From: Onchocerca lupi
Taxonomy: Eukaryota > Nematoda > Chromadorea > Rhabditida > Onchocercidae
Reading direction: 5' to 3'
NCBI GenBank assembly: GCA_028564675.1
Contig: JAOVVO010000033.1
Span: 62,001 to 126,000, forward strand
Length of the DNA stretch: 64,000 bases
Both the position numbers and the translations under genes were made by a program. Shown piece after piece: positions 47,901 through 58,700 of this stretch (within the stretch, counting starts at the first letter, position 1; every line of letters starts with the position of its first letter). The notes under the pieces are model-generated. The model saw only the letters and a list, made by a program, of their open reading frames with translations, had not been told where the DNA came from and did no database searches.

Positions 47901-50900
47901 GTCTGCTTAAAGTCTGTTTCGTTATCATTAACCCCAAAGCCTATAAAAATAAAACTGAGAATTCTTTATTGTCTTACTCATCCCATGAGATTTCAAACAA
48001 TTATTCTCTGAAAACAATCCATCTCCATATTGTATGGAATTAGAAAAAGCAGATTTTATTTCCTTAATTATCGTTAATATCATATATAATAAAATAACAA
48101 CAGATGATATTTCATCGAGATGTAAATGTAACAATTGAAGAGTATTAAAGAATGGGCATATTATTGCTAGCTTCATCTAAACCAATTAAACTAAGTTTCT
48201 TGTTATCTGATTCAGAACTCGGCCATCGAGTGAATTGTTTGACAGCAAAATCAACGTCCTTCAGGAAGTTACTGCACTTAATATTCGATATATAGTGTAA
48301 TCATCACAAATAATTTTTTTGAAAATGTTAATAATCATAGTGAATTGTAATAATAAAAGAAACTTACCATGTTCATCTTCGCTATTTACAAATTGCGATT
48401 TCTCATCGACACTTGACGAGCAACTATCTTGGAGAATTCGGGAATCTAACTGTGATACCGAACTAGCATTTGCATTAGATAATGTATGATCGTTATTTAT
48501 TCGAACCATTTCATCAATACCCTTTGTTGATGTCACATCTATTACACTACTGCTCCTGAAATAGAGACAATATTATTCATTTTCATTTGAAACTAGAACA
48601 AACAGATATTTCGCGCCGAATGGAAATATTTTCTTATTCTCCTTGAAAATATTTATTGATTAAGATAGTCTGAAAGTCTTTTTTTTTAAATAGAAAATTA
48701 GACGCTAAAAAATTTAAGAAAATTAAAATTTCTCATTAAAATCTATATAAATTTGAAAAAATTGGCAAAACATTTACATAGATTTTTGTTCGGTACTAAT
48801 TATAGACTCGAATACATTACAATGTTTCATGTTAAAAAACGATTCCCGTAATAAATTTTAATTTTTCTAGACTTGAATTCCTACAGAAAACTAATGTGAT
48901 ATTCAACAACAATAAAAAAGAAGCTTCTACAGAGATGCTATTTGAGACAATCATATTTTGGAATATTGGAAAATTCATGTTAGTACATCTTATTCAGTGA
49001 TGTCAAAACTATTAATAAAGTGCGATTAATTCAATCTCGCTGTGAATATATATAATAAGAGATGCATTAACACAAAACAAATAAGAAATGAATTATAGCA
49101 TGAAACAAAAGGAGTGATGCAAGTATTGATGAACAACAATTCATTCGCTAAGTGTTATAACATTCAACAATGGAACGATTTAGGCAAAAAAATATCGAAA
49201 CGAGTTTTGCAATGTCGAGAATTAGAAAAATATTTCATCAAAGAAACACTTTTGCAATTTAACTGAAATCATCAAACGTTCAGCATTGCTGGAATCTGAA
49301 CTATCAGTATTATTTTCCACAACGATTTTTACTGAAATTAAAAAACGATCAGTGCTTCTGACATCAATGAACGATCTGTTCCCCACAACTGATATACATA
49401 TATATTTTAAAAGAATGGAAAAACAGCATGGAAATTTTTGAACGCAAGATGTAACTATTTCTTGTTTAAGGTCCCAACACAAACCGACTGCTTTATGTCA
49501 ATGATTAAAGAACTTCACCACAGAAATAATTCACTTGTATACTACATAGGCAAACATTACATATAACTAAACTTTCACTTCTCATGTGCTAAGAATATTA
49601 TTCACTACTTTCTCGCAACATCGTAGAATTCCTTACTGTAAAACACGAGTCAAAATACAGTTAAATTTTTAATAGTTTTCCACTCATTTTCTTTATCATC
49701 AAAGATTTGAAACTGAGTCGGAATTCCATAACTTTTTAATCAGCTACTAATAAGATTCTTCGCCAGAATTCAAAAATGGTTCCTATGTTTTCCATTTTCT
49801 TTTGCTTGAAGCGCTTTTTTTTGCATAATTATACAAACTGGTTCTAATGATAGTTCATAAATTTCAAATAATTCTCCGACAAAAAGAAAGAAAGCTTTTA
49901 ATAATAATTTCATTAATTCGAATTGTTAACGCATGCTAATAACATTACATTTTCCTGTATTGACCTAACAACAAAAATTTGGAGTAGCTAATATTCTGTT
50001 TTTATCCTGATCAGTCTTGTCAATTATTTTCAACTAAATCTTTTTTGATCCTTGTCTGGTGACGATGAGAAAATGGAGAACAGAACAGAACTGATTTTGA
50101 ATTCCTAATCAATCTTTTTTATGCAGTGAAGTAAATTACAAATTATAAAGAATCTTGATATAGATTCCGTTAGTAAATTATAAACTTGCTATTTTATAAC
50201 TTAGTTATAGAACCTATGTCAAGATCACTATCACTGTCTCAGAACTGATTTGTGGAATGATTCACAATGCTAAAAGCAGGCTATTCTACCGAAACACTGT
50301 TTTATTATCTAATCGTTGATTCATAACTTCACTAATAATTTTTCTTTGCGATGTCCTACTTTTGAAAACTTATATCCAGAATAAGAATTTAGCTTTAGTA
50401 TCACTTTGCAAGCAAGAATGAAGCTTAGCAAAAACTACCAGTCATGAATAAAATATAAAAGTAAGAGAAATTCACAAGTTTTCGAAAAAACACTGTCACT
50501 TCATATTGTTCAAATTCTCATTAAATCAGACTATGTTAAGCTGATTGTTGGAAAACAATTTTAGAAAGCCAAGTAATGTGAAGTAAGACTAGTATCAGTA
50601 AGATTGATTGGCTGTACCTCACATGTAGCTACAACCCAAAACTTATTACACTAAAGATTAAATCACAGAGGTTAAACATATCCTACATCTATATACACCT
50701 GAAAAATAATATAAAAGCATATTATGTTCTCTTATTAATGTAGGATATAACTGCAATTGCGAAAACAATGGAGAGTAAAATTAGCACAACGCATATCATT
50801 TCAACAGATGAACTTTTGCTTAATCAATAAGAAATGAAACAAATACGAACCTTTTGTATTTTCGATGTGATCTAGAACGAAATAACGATGCAAAATTGAA

Positions 50901-51507
50901 TCTTAATGGCTTCGTATGAATCCATTTCCCTCTATCTTTTTCATCACTTCTCGTTAACTTATCACGTTCTTCTATAAGCAAAACATTTGAAAACCTAAAT
51001 GTTGAATCTTTCATATGAAATAATACATATTTGCACTTGATATTTAGGTCAAAATGATTTCCAATTATTTTTCACAATGAAATTAAGTAAAAAGAAAAAA
51101 GTTTTAAATTACTTTATCTGATATCGAAGCTCTTCAAGTCAAACATCACATTTCTGTTTTATCATTTTTAAATTTGAAAAACGATCCAACAGAGTTTGGA
51201 AATTGAAGAATCTTTTAAATCTTTTTCATGGAACAGGAATTTTCTCAGCAACTTTTTCTTCATTTTCAGATCACAGTGACCTCATTTGAAGAGACACAAA
51301 ACATGCCGCACAAAAAAAAAAAGTTGTCTGAATCGCATCAAACCGTTGAAAACAAAATTAGACCCTTCTTATAATAATTTGCTTCTTACCAGTGGAAAAT
51401 TCGGAGTTATTTAAAACAACACGATTAGCATCGTCCAACAAAGATACTGATTCATCGCAAATTTCTGTACATTCTGTAACGGTTCCAAGTTTCTTTTTTT
51501 GGCTCAT
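41953..51507 (-). CDS. RBR-type E3 ubiquitin ligase with two membrane segments (RNF19/Dorfin-like)
   Basis: A membrane-anchored ubiquitin ligase. Exons read in phase: 51507-51390, 50971-50851, 48555-48368, 47940-47693, 47393-47200, 46762-46563, 46338-46194, 45989-45831, 45387-45275, 45087-44938, 44838-44674, 44591-44509, 44256-44067, 43804-43744, 43613-43465, 43255-43146, 42866-42742 and a last exon ending at 41953 whose join is unclear. This gives about 890 residues. RING1 (about 196-243) has CPLCFIRQ, CCNHRSCKSCL and CPEC. The IBR (about 280-330) has RWCPAPDC and GALFCYHCKGPWH. RING2 (about 363-394) has CPRC and MNDGSCNHMVC, with the expected catalytic Cys in DGSC. FWGKKPW follows, then hydrophobic segments GTLIGAPVGIALIAG and LIVSPVLAVMAV, as in RNF19A/B. 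The C-terminal half is Ser-rich and without a known domain. Start at 51507 lies 12 nt after a TTTTTAG acceptor. Confidence 0.9.
44347..44389. repeat. Perfect 18-bp inverted repeat in an intron of the RNF19-like gene
   Basis: TTCGATCATAAAACTCTT (44347-44364) is followed by a 7-nt loop and then its exact complement AAGAGTTTTATGATCGAA (44372-44389). It lies between exons 44591-44509 and 44256-44067. Confidence 0.9.
45990..46193 (-). other. GA-AG intron in the RNF19-like gene
   Basis: The exon must end NDLHYL-AG at 46194 and continue T-CCC-ACA at 45989 to give HYLSPTGCTFWG, the segment conserved in RNF19 proteins. The intron then begins GAATTA instead of GT. No GT or GC donor nearby restores this frame. 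A missing base in the assembly would give a normal GTAATT donor. Confidence 0.55.
47394..47692 (-). other. GC-AG intron in the RNF19-like gene
   Basis: The RING1 exon ends SCLVQ (CAG at 47693) and the next begins YLQVEI at 47393, matching the conserved CLRQYLRIEI region. The donor is CAG|GCTAGT, of the GC class, and the acceptor is TTGCAG. No GT donor keeps the frame here. Confidence 0.65.
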
Positions 51508-51517
51508 CAATAATCGA

Positions 51518-51527
51518 TTCTAAAAAG
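51518..51527 (-). promoter_or_regulatory. Candidate spliced-leader acceptor of the RNF19-like gene
   Basis: The minus strand reads ACTTTTTAG at about 51520, then 12 nt, then the ATG at 51507. This decides the start codon chosen for the RNF19-like gene. Confidence 0.45.
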
Positions 51528-52279
51528 TATGTACGCGCTTATAAATGGGCAAACTGTACATATTCATCAGTTTTCCATATTATTACATTAGACCAAATAT
51601 TTGAAAAAGACGAAACATCTCAAATACTTGTGCATTTCATGTAATTCGCGCCAAGTTTAAGTGTTCTGAATCAGAAATGCAAAAATCACCAAAAGAGATG
51701 AGGAAGGAAGAGAGGGGAAATATGGGATGATATGATAGTCCCATTTCACTTTCTAAACATAAAAATGCAAAAGAGCAACGAAACAATTAACATAAGCGAT
51801 GAATCATATAAAACATTCCGATTTGTTCTTCATTTTGGCCGATAATCGCAACCATTTGCAAGAACAGATATGTCATATTGCAAGGGCAAATATATCATCA
51901 TTTTGAAGTATTACAACACCATGAAATATTTCCTTTCTCTTCCCTCTTCGCGTGTATTTGGTGTGCCCTTTGCACTTAAATACACATGATTCACATCGGA
52001 GAGTTCATGCAACACACAAATCATTCCAAAACTGCCAGAGAGTTATCACTGACTTTATCAGTATTTGATAAGAACGAGGGAAGAAACATTCATTGATAAC
52101 ATAATACACAACAAATTTTGACACCTTCACAACCAACGCTTCACTCAACCAATCATCAAAGTCACTCGCAACTTTTCATCATTAACAGATTTTCCCTTTT
52201 ATTCTCTGCCACCCACACATTCCTTTCTTTTCTCCCTTCCTATCCATTATCATGATTAAATACATTAATGCTTTAAGAA

Positions 52280-52573
52280 ATCTTACAATTTCTCTCATCG
52301 CGCTCCTTCATTTTTCCACTATATTTCCCTCTTTTTTTCTTTCTCATCCATCATTCCCCTTCTTTTATTCCAATTCTTCGTCTCTCTCTCTTTCTTTCTC
52401 ATTCTTGTAGCTGCAAAATTTAAGAAGTTTCTTTAAGAGATTTTTCAATCTCTTCCCAGCAGCTTCCTTTTTTTCCTCTATACTTTTACTTCTTTCTCAT
52501 TCATCATTCTCCTTCTTTTAGTCCAATTATTCATCTCCCTCTCTCTCTCTCTCATTCTTGTAGCTGCAAAATT
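52280..52573. repeat. Two-copy tandem duplication of a CT-rich segment, about 153-nt period
   Basis: The string ATTCTTGTAGCTGCAAAATT occurs at 52401-52420 and again from 52554. Both are preceded by a (CT)n run and by matching CTTTTA.TCCAATT.TTC segments. The copies differ by scattered substitutions and by the length of the CT run. Confidence 0.8.
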
Positions 52574-52669
52574 CGATGGGTTCTTGAGAAGCAAGGTTTG
52601 GAGACGAATAGCTGAGAGATTTTAATCAGTGTATCCGTGATCTCTAGGTTTTTGCTCTGTACTTGGGAA

Positions 52670-52843
52670 TTGGTGGGGCTGCGGTATTTCTGCCCGTTCC
52701 ATCGCGGAGATGACTTCTTAGGTATTAATGGGCACCGCGGTATTTTTGCCCGCCCCATCGCAGAGATGGTTCCTTATAAATAGTAATGGGCACCGGGGTA
52801 TGTCTGCGCGCTCCATCGAGGAGATGACCTCAGAATGTTGAAG
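52670..52843. repeat. Three GC-rich tandem repeats, 56-58 nt unit
   Basis: Three head-to-tail copies share a core of GCGGTATTTTTGCCCGCCCC or variant, then ATCG.(A/G)GAGATG. Copies start near 52670, 52728 and 52786. Each contains a small inverted element (GGGCA...TGCCC in the best copy). The block is much richer in G+C than its surroundings. I do not recognise it as a known RNA gene. Confidence 0.8.
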
Positions 52844-53193
52844 GTTATTGGACAGGAGAGAAAGTTCAGTTCAACTAAGAATAGTTTTGTTTTTGGTTTA
52901 TAACAACTGAAGGCTAACCCAGAAACGACTTTGTTGTAAATCTCTTGAAGTTTTACAGTTCTCATGATTGTTGCTAAATAATGGTCATGAAATAAAGAAA
53001 GGTCAGTGCAATAATGTAAGTAATATCAGTTGTAAATACATATGTTGTAAACAGCTATGTACACTGATATTACGTTTTGCATTTTATAACCCTTCTTTAT
53101 TTTATTTTCACATGTATTCACATTTGTTCTGAATTTCAAACTATTTTTGTGTTTTTCATAGATTTATTTGTGAAGCCAAGAATAAAGTTCAAG

Positions 53194-53859
53194 ATGAGCA
53201 AGACACATCCACCCGAATTGAAGAAATATATGGACAAGCAGGTTGACCTGAAATTGAACGGCAATCGAATTGTATCTGGCATTCTTCGGGGTTTCGATCC
53301 ATTCATGAACATTGTTGTTGAGGATGCTGTCGAAAATTTAAAGGTTTTTATATTATCATTCGCTCAGTTATTTGAGCAGTAGAGCTTAAGTAATCGTTAA
53401 ATGACGATAAAAATTTATTTCAAATTTATATGGACGGAATGCACTGTAATGATTTTATAAATGAACTGTTTAATCACTTTAAAGATTGGTACACTTTTCT
53501 CTTTGTTTATACGGTATATTTGGTTAGGAGATGGTAGAAATAGATGGTTCTATAAATATAAGGTGACTGCATGGGCAACAGTGTCTGTGGATTATTAGGA
53601 GAAGCGTATTATCCATTGTATCATCTTCTGATTTTATATGATAAGCAGATTATTTCTTGCGGTTTAAGAGAATTTTCATCTAATAAGTTTGATATTTGCC
53701 TTCTGCATTCAAGTCATCAGTAATTCTTCTAGCTGCATAATTGATATTAATAAGAATTTTATATTGTAGAATGGTGAAAAAAATGAGATCGGCATGGTCG
53801 TTATTCGTGGCAATTCGATAGTTATCATGGAACCCAAAGAACGGCTGGATCAACGATAG
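53194..53859 (+). CDS. snr-7: Small nuclear ribonucleoprotein Sm G
   Basis: Sm G is one of seven proteins forming the Sm ring around U1, U2, U4 and U5 snRNAs, acting in pre-mRNA splicing and in nematodes also in trans-splicing. Two exons, 53194-53343 and 53770-53859, join in phase 0 to encode 79 residues, the usual length. Exon 1 starts MSKTHPPELKKYMDKQVDLK and carries Sm1 (LKLNGNRIVSGILRGFDPFMN). Exon 2 carries Sm2 (IGMVVIRGNSIVIMEP). Donor AAG|GTTTTT and acceptor TTGTAG are clear. The sequence is closest in feel to nematode SNR-7. It is the only substantial plus-strand gene in the right half. AATAAA at 54143-54148 is a candidate polyadenylation signal. Confidence 0.96.
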
Positions 53860-55747
53860 CGTTTCCATTAGCTTGTCATTATTTTTGTTGCTATTTGCAT
53901 TTTTTATATTTTTTAAACCATTTTATTTGTGTTTTATGGCAATTTTTGCTTACATTTATCAATTCTTATTGCGGAGTAAATTGATTTTATATTGCATATT
54001 CATTCCTCTCAATAGCTATCCTTTAAGCTTCGAATTCAACATGAAAATTTGATCAAAGTCAATTGATAGATGTTTTCTCTTTTTCTGGTTCTCCTAGTTC
54101 CCTTCACATATATTTTTTGTTGAATTTACATAGAATTGTTCCAATAAAATTTAATGTGCATTATGTAGTTTTTATTAGATTTTTACTTTTTTGGTTACTA
54201 CATTCTTGTGAATACAGAAAAATTTGTCCAGTTTTTTGCAAATTTCCTTTCTGTTTGAAGGGAGTTTTTGTTTTAAGAATATTTTCTTTTTTCAAAATCA
54301 ATGGAGGGCTGCTGCAAGTGAAATAGACAACCCAAAATTTTTACTTTACAATTATAATTAATCATTTTGCCACAAAATCCATTCATATTTTGACATTTAA
54401 CTACCAGTAATATAATAATCCACAAGAGATGAAAAGATGAAATCCACAAGAGATGAAAAGATGAAAGATGAAAGGCTTCTTCGTTAATACTTCTGTCGAA
54501 CAAGACTGAATGCGATGAAGAAATGAAAGCACTGCGATTTTTCTCATTGAATTACTACGCGAAGTTTCTAATTTCCAAATCTATAGTTCTGCTTTTCGAT
54601 GGAGTAAGTAATGGATAACATTTATTAGATCATATTGAATATTGGCACGGTTGTGCACTTAAACGGATAGTGCAGACTGTTTTACAGCATAAAAAATAAG
54701 AAAATCAAACAAGACTATCCATGAGTGCATTACTGAATAAACATCATTTTGACATGAATTAGTGACTAGAACAAATTGAAGAGAAAGAAATTTGTCTGAA
54801 ACTACTGCATTATCGAACACATTATTGTTCAATTTTAGTTGCATTCAGCACTTTTTCTTTTTTTTGTTTTTAATGAAAATATGCTTCGAGAAAAAACCAT
54901 TCTTTTACAGTGCTCATTTTTTTTCTTTTTTCTTTTTTTTGAGAATTTTGCTTCAGAACGAAGGAACTTCCGTCAAGTAATAAGTACAAAGAAGGTTCAA
55001 ACAAATGAAATGGATGGGACTTAGATGAAGTATGGTCCAAACTTATTAGTTATTGTAAGCTCCCTTGTTTTTTCCTCGTATTATTGAAAGTAAAAGTATT
55101 TTTTCAAAAGTATATTACTGGTATTTGTAGCTAAGAATTTGGCCTTTCCATAAAAGTCCCATCTATTTCGTCGTTAATAAATGCACTTGAATAAGAAACA
55201 TAACAAATAAACTCAGTTCTAGCAAATATTCGAAATAATATCTTATCTTAACAAATCAAAATTTTTTGAATTGAAAATATCTCAACTTCAAGATTTACAA
55301 GATAAAAGAAACCATATTTTTGGTTTCAAATAGCTTAATTCTTATTACTTTTCTGTTTTTATTATTGATCTCTCTACTTTGTCAAATTATCACTTATACT
55401 TATTAACCTACTTCTCAACGTATCAATATTATCAATACGCTTATCACTTTCATGTATTGTCAACCTCGGTAATCATTTTGTTTGTAATTCTTATCGATTT
55501 AAGCAGTTCATTTATTATTCTTTTTAATTGGCACATCTATTTTAATAATCAAACTTATTTTTCCATTTCACTAATTGACTAAACGAAAAAAAAAAAGAGA
55601 AAAAGAAACAACAAAAAATAACGATTGCTCTGAATAACCAAGTAAAACTAAACAATATTTAACATACATAATGTAAAACTATTTATTTTGTAAAATATTC
55701 TTGCATCAACTGATAATTTGAAATGATTTTTTTCGTTTACATTTTTT
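53860..55747. other. Intergenic region between convergent Sm G and PP2A B'' genes
   Basis: AT- and T-rich sequence with no exon. It contains a short exact duplication near 54418-54463 (CCACAAGAGATGAAAAGATG twice). TTTATT at 55682-55687 is a minus-strand AATAAA about 60 nt past the B'' stop. Confidence 0.5.
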
Positions 55748-58700
55748 TCATATTGCTTCTAAAATTTTTGTTCGCTGAGAATCGCCAAATTCGCGCAATG
55801 AAAGATTAATTGCTGTGTTAACGTTGTGGTCAATCAGTAGTTCATCATCATCATCCAAATTTAAGTTGCTGCAATTCTTCTTTAACGTTAAATTACTTTG
55901 TTGATTGAAAAGTTATTGAAGATATTAAATAAATAAAGATAAATGCATCCTGAACTTTTTGCTGGTTTGATTGCACAGTAAAATTTTGATGGCAAATCGA
56001 TCATTGAATATTATGTCTGAGACTATGAACTTGAAAATGAGTTTAAATTTAATAATGAATTTAAAGTGAAAAAAAAATTAAAACGAACATATCTTCGAGC
56101 TCATCGTTATCTTGATCATCTGCCATAAGCGCCTCATATTCTTCCAAGCAATATCTATCCCAATCGTTCAATTCTTCTTCACCATCAGTCTGTAATTATT
56201 GAAATTTTGCAAAATCCTTTCGATAATTTGTCATTTTTACACAATTACTGCACATTATTAATTTTTCAAGTAAAGGCATGTAAAAAATGAACAAAATAAA
56301 TATCAGTCTTTTCGATCAAAAGTCGTACCACTGTAGCTCGTTCTCCTTCACTGGCTTCCTGTTCATAGTACTTGACCCAGTTGACAAATGTATTGAAAAA
56401 CCTGGTACATAGGGGGCATTTCTTGAGATCTGACAATGAAATGACATTCGGTTGCTTCGGTCGTATTAAATCCAACAACTATAAAACATATTCATTTTCA
56501 AAATTTCTGAAATACTAAAAATCCAATAATTATAATTAAATTAATGATTTCCTATTGAAGAATAATTTCAAGGTAATAAATTAAAAGCTTACATTACAAA
56601 TTACGTCATCAAAACGCATCGAATCGATATTATGTTGATCCATTTTATTTTTAACACCATTGTAGAAGTATTCCATCTCGTACATCGATAATACACCATC
56701 ACCGTCCAAATCTAAGCATCGAAACCAGTACTCTATGCTGTAAAATTTTGTAGAAATTCAATTAATTTATTGATGTTCAAGTTCAACAAGTTGATTTTCC
56801 ATTGGATATGAGCCATTTGAGAGATGTTCCATCTAATTTATTTGCCGATTAAGGTTTTATAGTCTAATCAGCCACCACATAATCGTAAGATATATAAGAT
56901 AAATTTAAAAACACAAGAAAAAAAAGGAAGGAATACCTAGTAGGATGTCTTTTATCTTCTTCCGCAAGTAAAAATGCCACAAAATCGGTATAACCAATTG
57001 TTTCAAGTGCTTCACGGACACGCTTTCCTGCTGGTGATCTTGTCACTGCTCCGCTAAATATCCTATCGATAATCTGTGGTGGAAGTGCTGAAAATGATTA
57101 ATTTGAATTAAAATTAAATTTTTTCAAGTATGCAATTGTAATGATCACGAACAGTACTTGTTATCATAATCATGATAATGATTTCAATCATGCAATCAAT
57201 AAAAAGAATATATAAAATTCCAAAAAATATACTATCTAGATGTTTTCTAGATTAAAAAATTGATTTCAAATTTTTCACCTCCGTTAGAATGTTGTGACAT
57301 ATCGATTTTATTGATAATCAAATCGTGATCTTTGTCTAATTCATAAAATTTGCAGTATATTACATAGAAATGTTCGTAACTGAAGTAGTTTGTTATCGTA
57401 TTAATATCATCTGTTGTCTCCAGTTTCCTAACTGTCTAAAAAGCTACTTGATAAGAAGAAGCAAAAAACCATTTCAGGATTTGATGAAACCGATCGATAA
57501 TCCAATGAATAGGTATAATTTGAATGAATTATAAAGTAGTTAATAAAATTACCTTATTCTCATATCTTCGTCTTATTTCAAGAAATTAAAGGTTAGGCAA
57601 ATAAATAAGCCTCTGGCACATTATGAACAAATAGTCCAACTTCATAAATCTTCAATTTCCAATTTGTTACTTACTTCTAGGAAATTCGAGCGACGCAACT
57701 CATTAATGGTAATGCGACCAGTCCATGATCGATTAACTGCCCAAAATATCCTTACTATTACCTGGAAAACTATCAGTCATCAAACAAACACAAAAAATAA
57801 TAATTAAGTAATCAATTAATTTTAATATTAATTTTTTATATGAGCCTTGATTCCTATTACACGGATGAATAACCTTATTTATATGTACTGTAATAGTCTT
57901 AATGATTTCTTCACTAAGTGAGATCATTTCATTTGCATCTAAATCTGCTCTGATTCAGAACATTTTCTCAAGATCAGATTTGATTGAGAAGCATTTCAAA
58001 TTTTCATAAATAATAAACGAACTTATGGAAATAAGGAAGTAAAAAAATAAAAATTTCGATTAGTTTTAGAATAAAAAAGAAAAAAAAAAAAAACTTAACA
58101 ACTTGTTCACAAAAAGAAAAAGAATGAAAACAAACCGTTTCAACGTATCTTGAATGAAATTCTTCAGCTTCACGAAGAAAATGCAATCCCGGAAAGGTTT
58201 CGATGAGATCTTTGAGAATCGGTGCCAAATCTTCTTTGACCAAATAATTTCGATGAGGTCCAGCTAGGGTATACACAAACCGGGCTGCTTCATCATGGGC
58301 CACAGCAGTCATCCTGGAAATATTCAGGATGTTCCTCGTCATCCAATTTCAATTTATTTCCATCAAACTGAATCCTTAAAACCTGATCGCATGTGCAAGC
58401 GCACAATGCCATCCTATCTTGTCACCTATGTTATAAAATTTGAGGAATCTGAGAAGATACTGCTGCAAAAATGATAAGAATGATAAGTTCTTAACTGCGA
58501 GATTAGGGATTGGAATATGCAAATGTATGATTATTGATATTGGATATTACTGCTAACATTCGACTAGTTTAGACGAGTTTTGTTCATTGTATGATCGAAT
58601 TTAATAAATTTCCAAGTCATGTGATGAGAAACTTCACTGATCTTTATATTTTAAATTTCTTCACAATCTTTTGCAATTACCAGAACAAAGGTAAATGATA

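Larger units (their letters stand above)
51530..53190. promoter_or_regulatory. Divergent promoter interval between RNF19-like and Sm G genes
   Basis: The two genes point away from each other across about 1.7 kb. The interval holds a pyrimidine-rich tandem duplication (52280-52573) and GC-rich tandem repeats (52670-52843), both listed separately. No TATA box stands out. The 5' leader of the Sm G gene probably begins after TTTTCATAG at about 53152-53160. Confidence 0.5.

Noticed and set aside
47186..48011. Plus-strand frames over the RNF19-like gene
   Set aside because: They are antisense shadows of the RING1 exons, which are fixed by cysteine spacing on the minus strand.
52670..52843. Spliced-leader RNA or small nuclear RNA gene cluster
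   Set aside because: I see no Sm site, no SL1-type leader sequence and no 5S rRNA. The repeats are kept as an unclassified tandem block.
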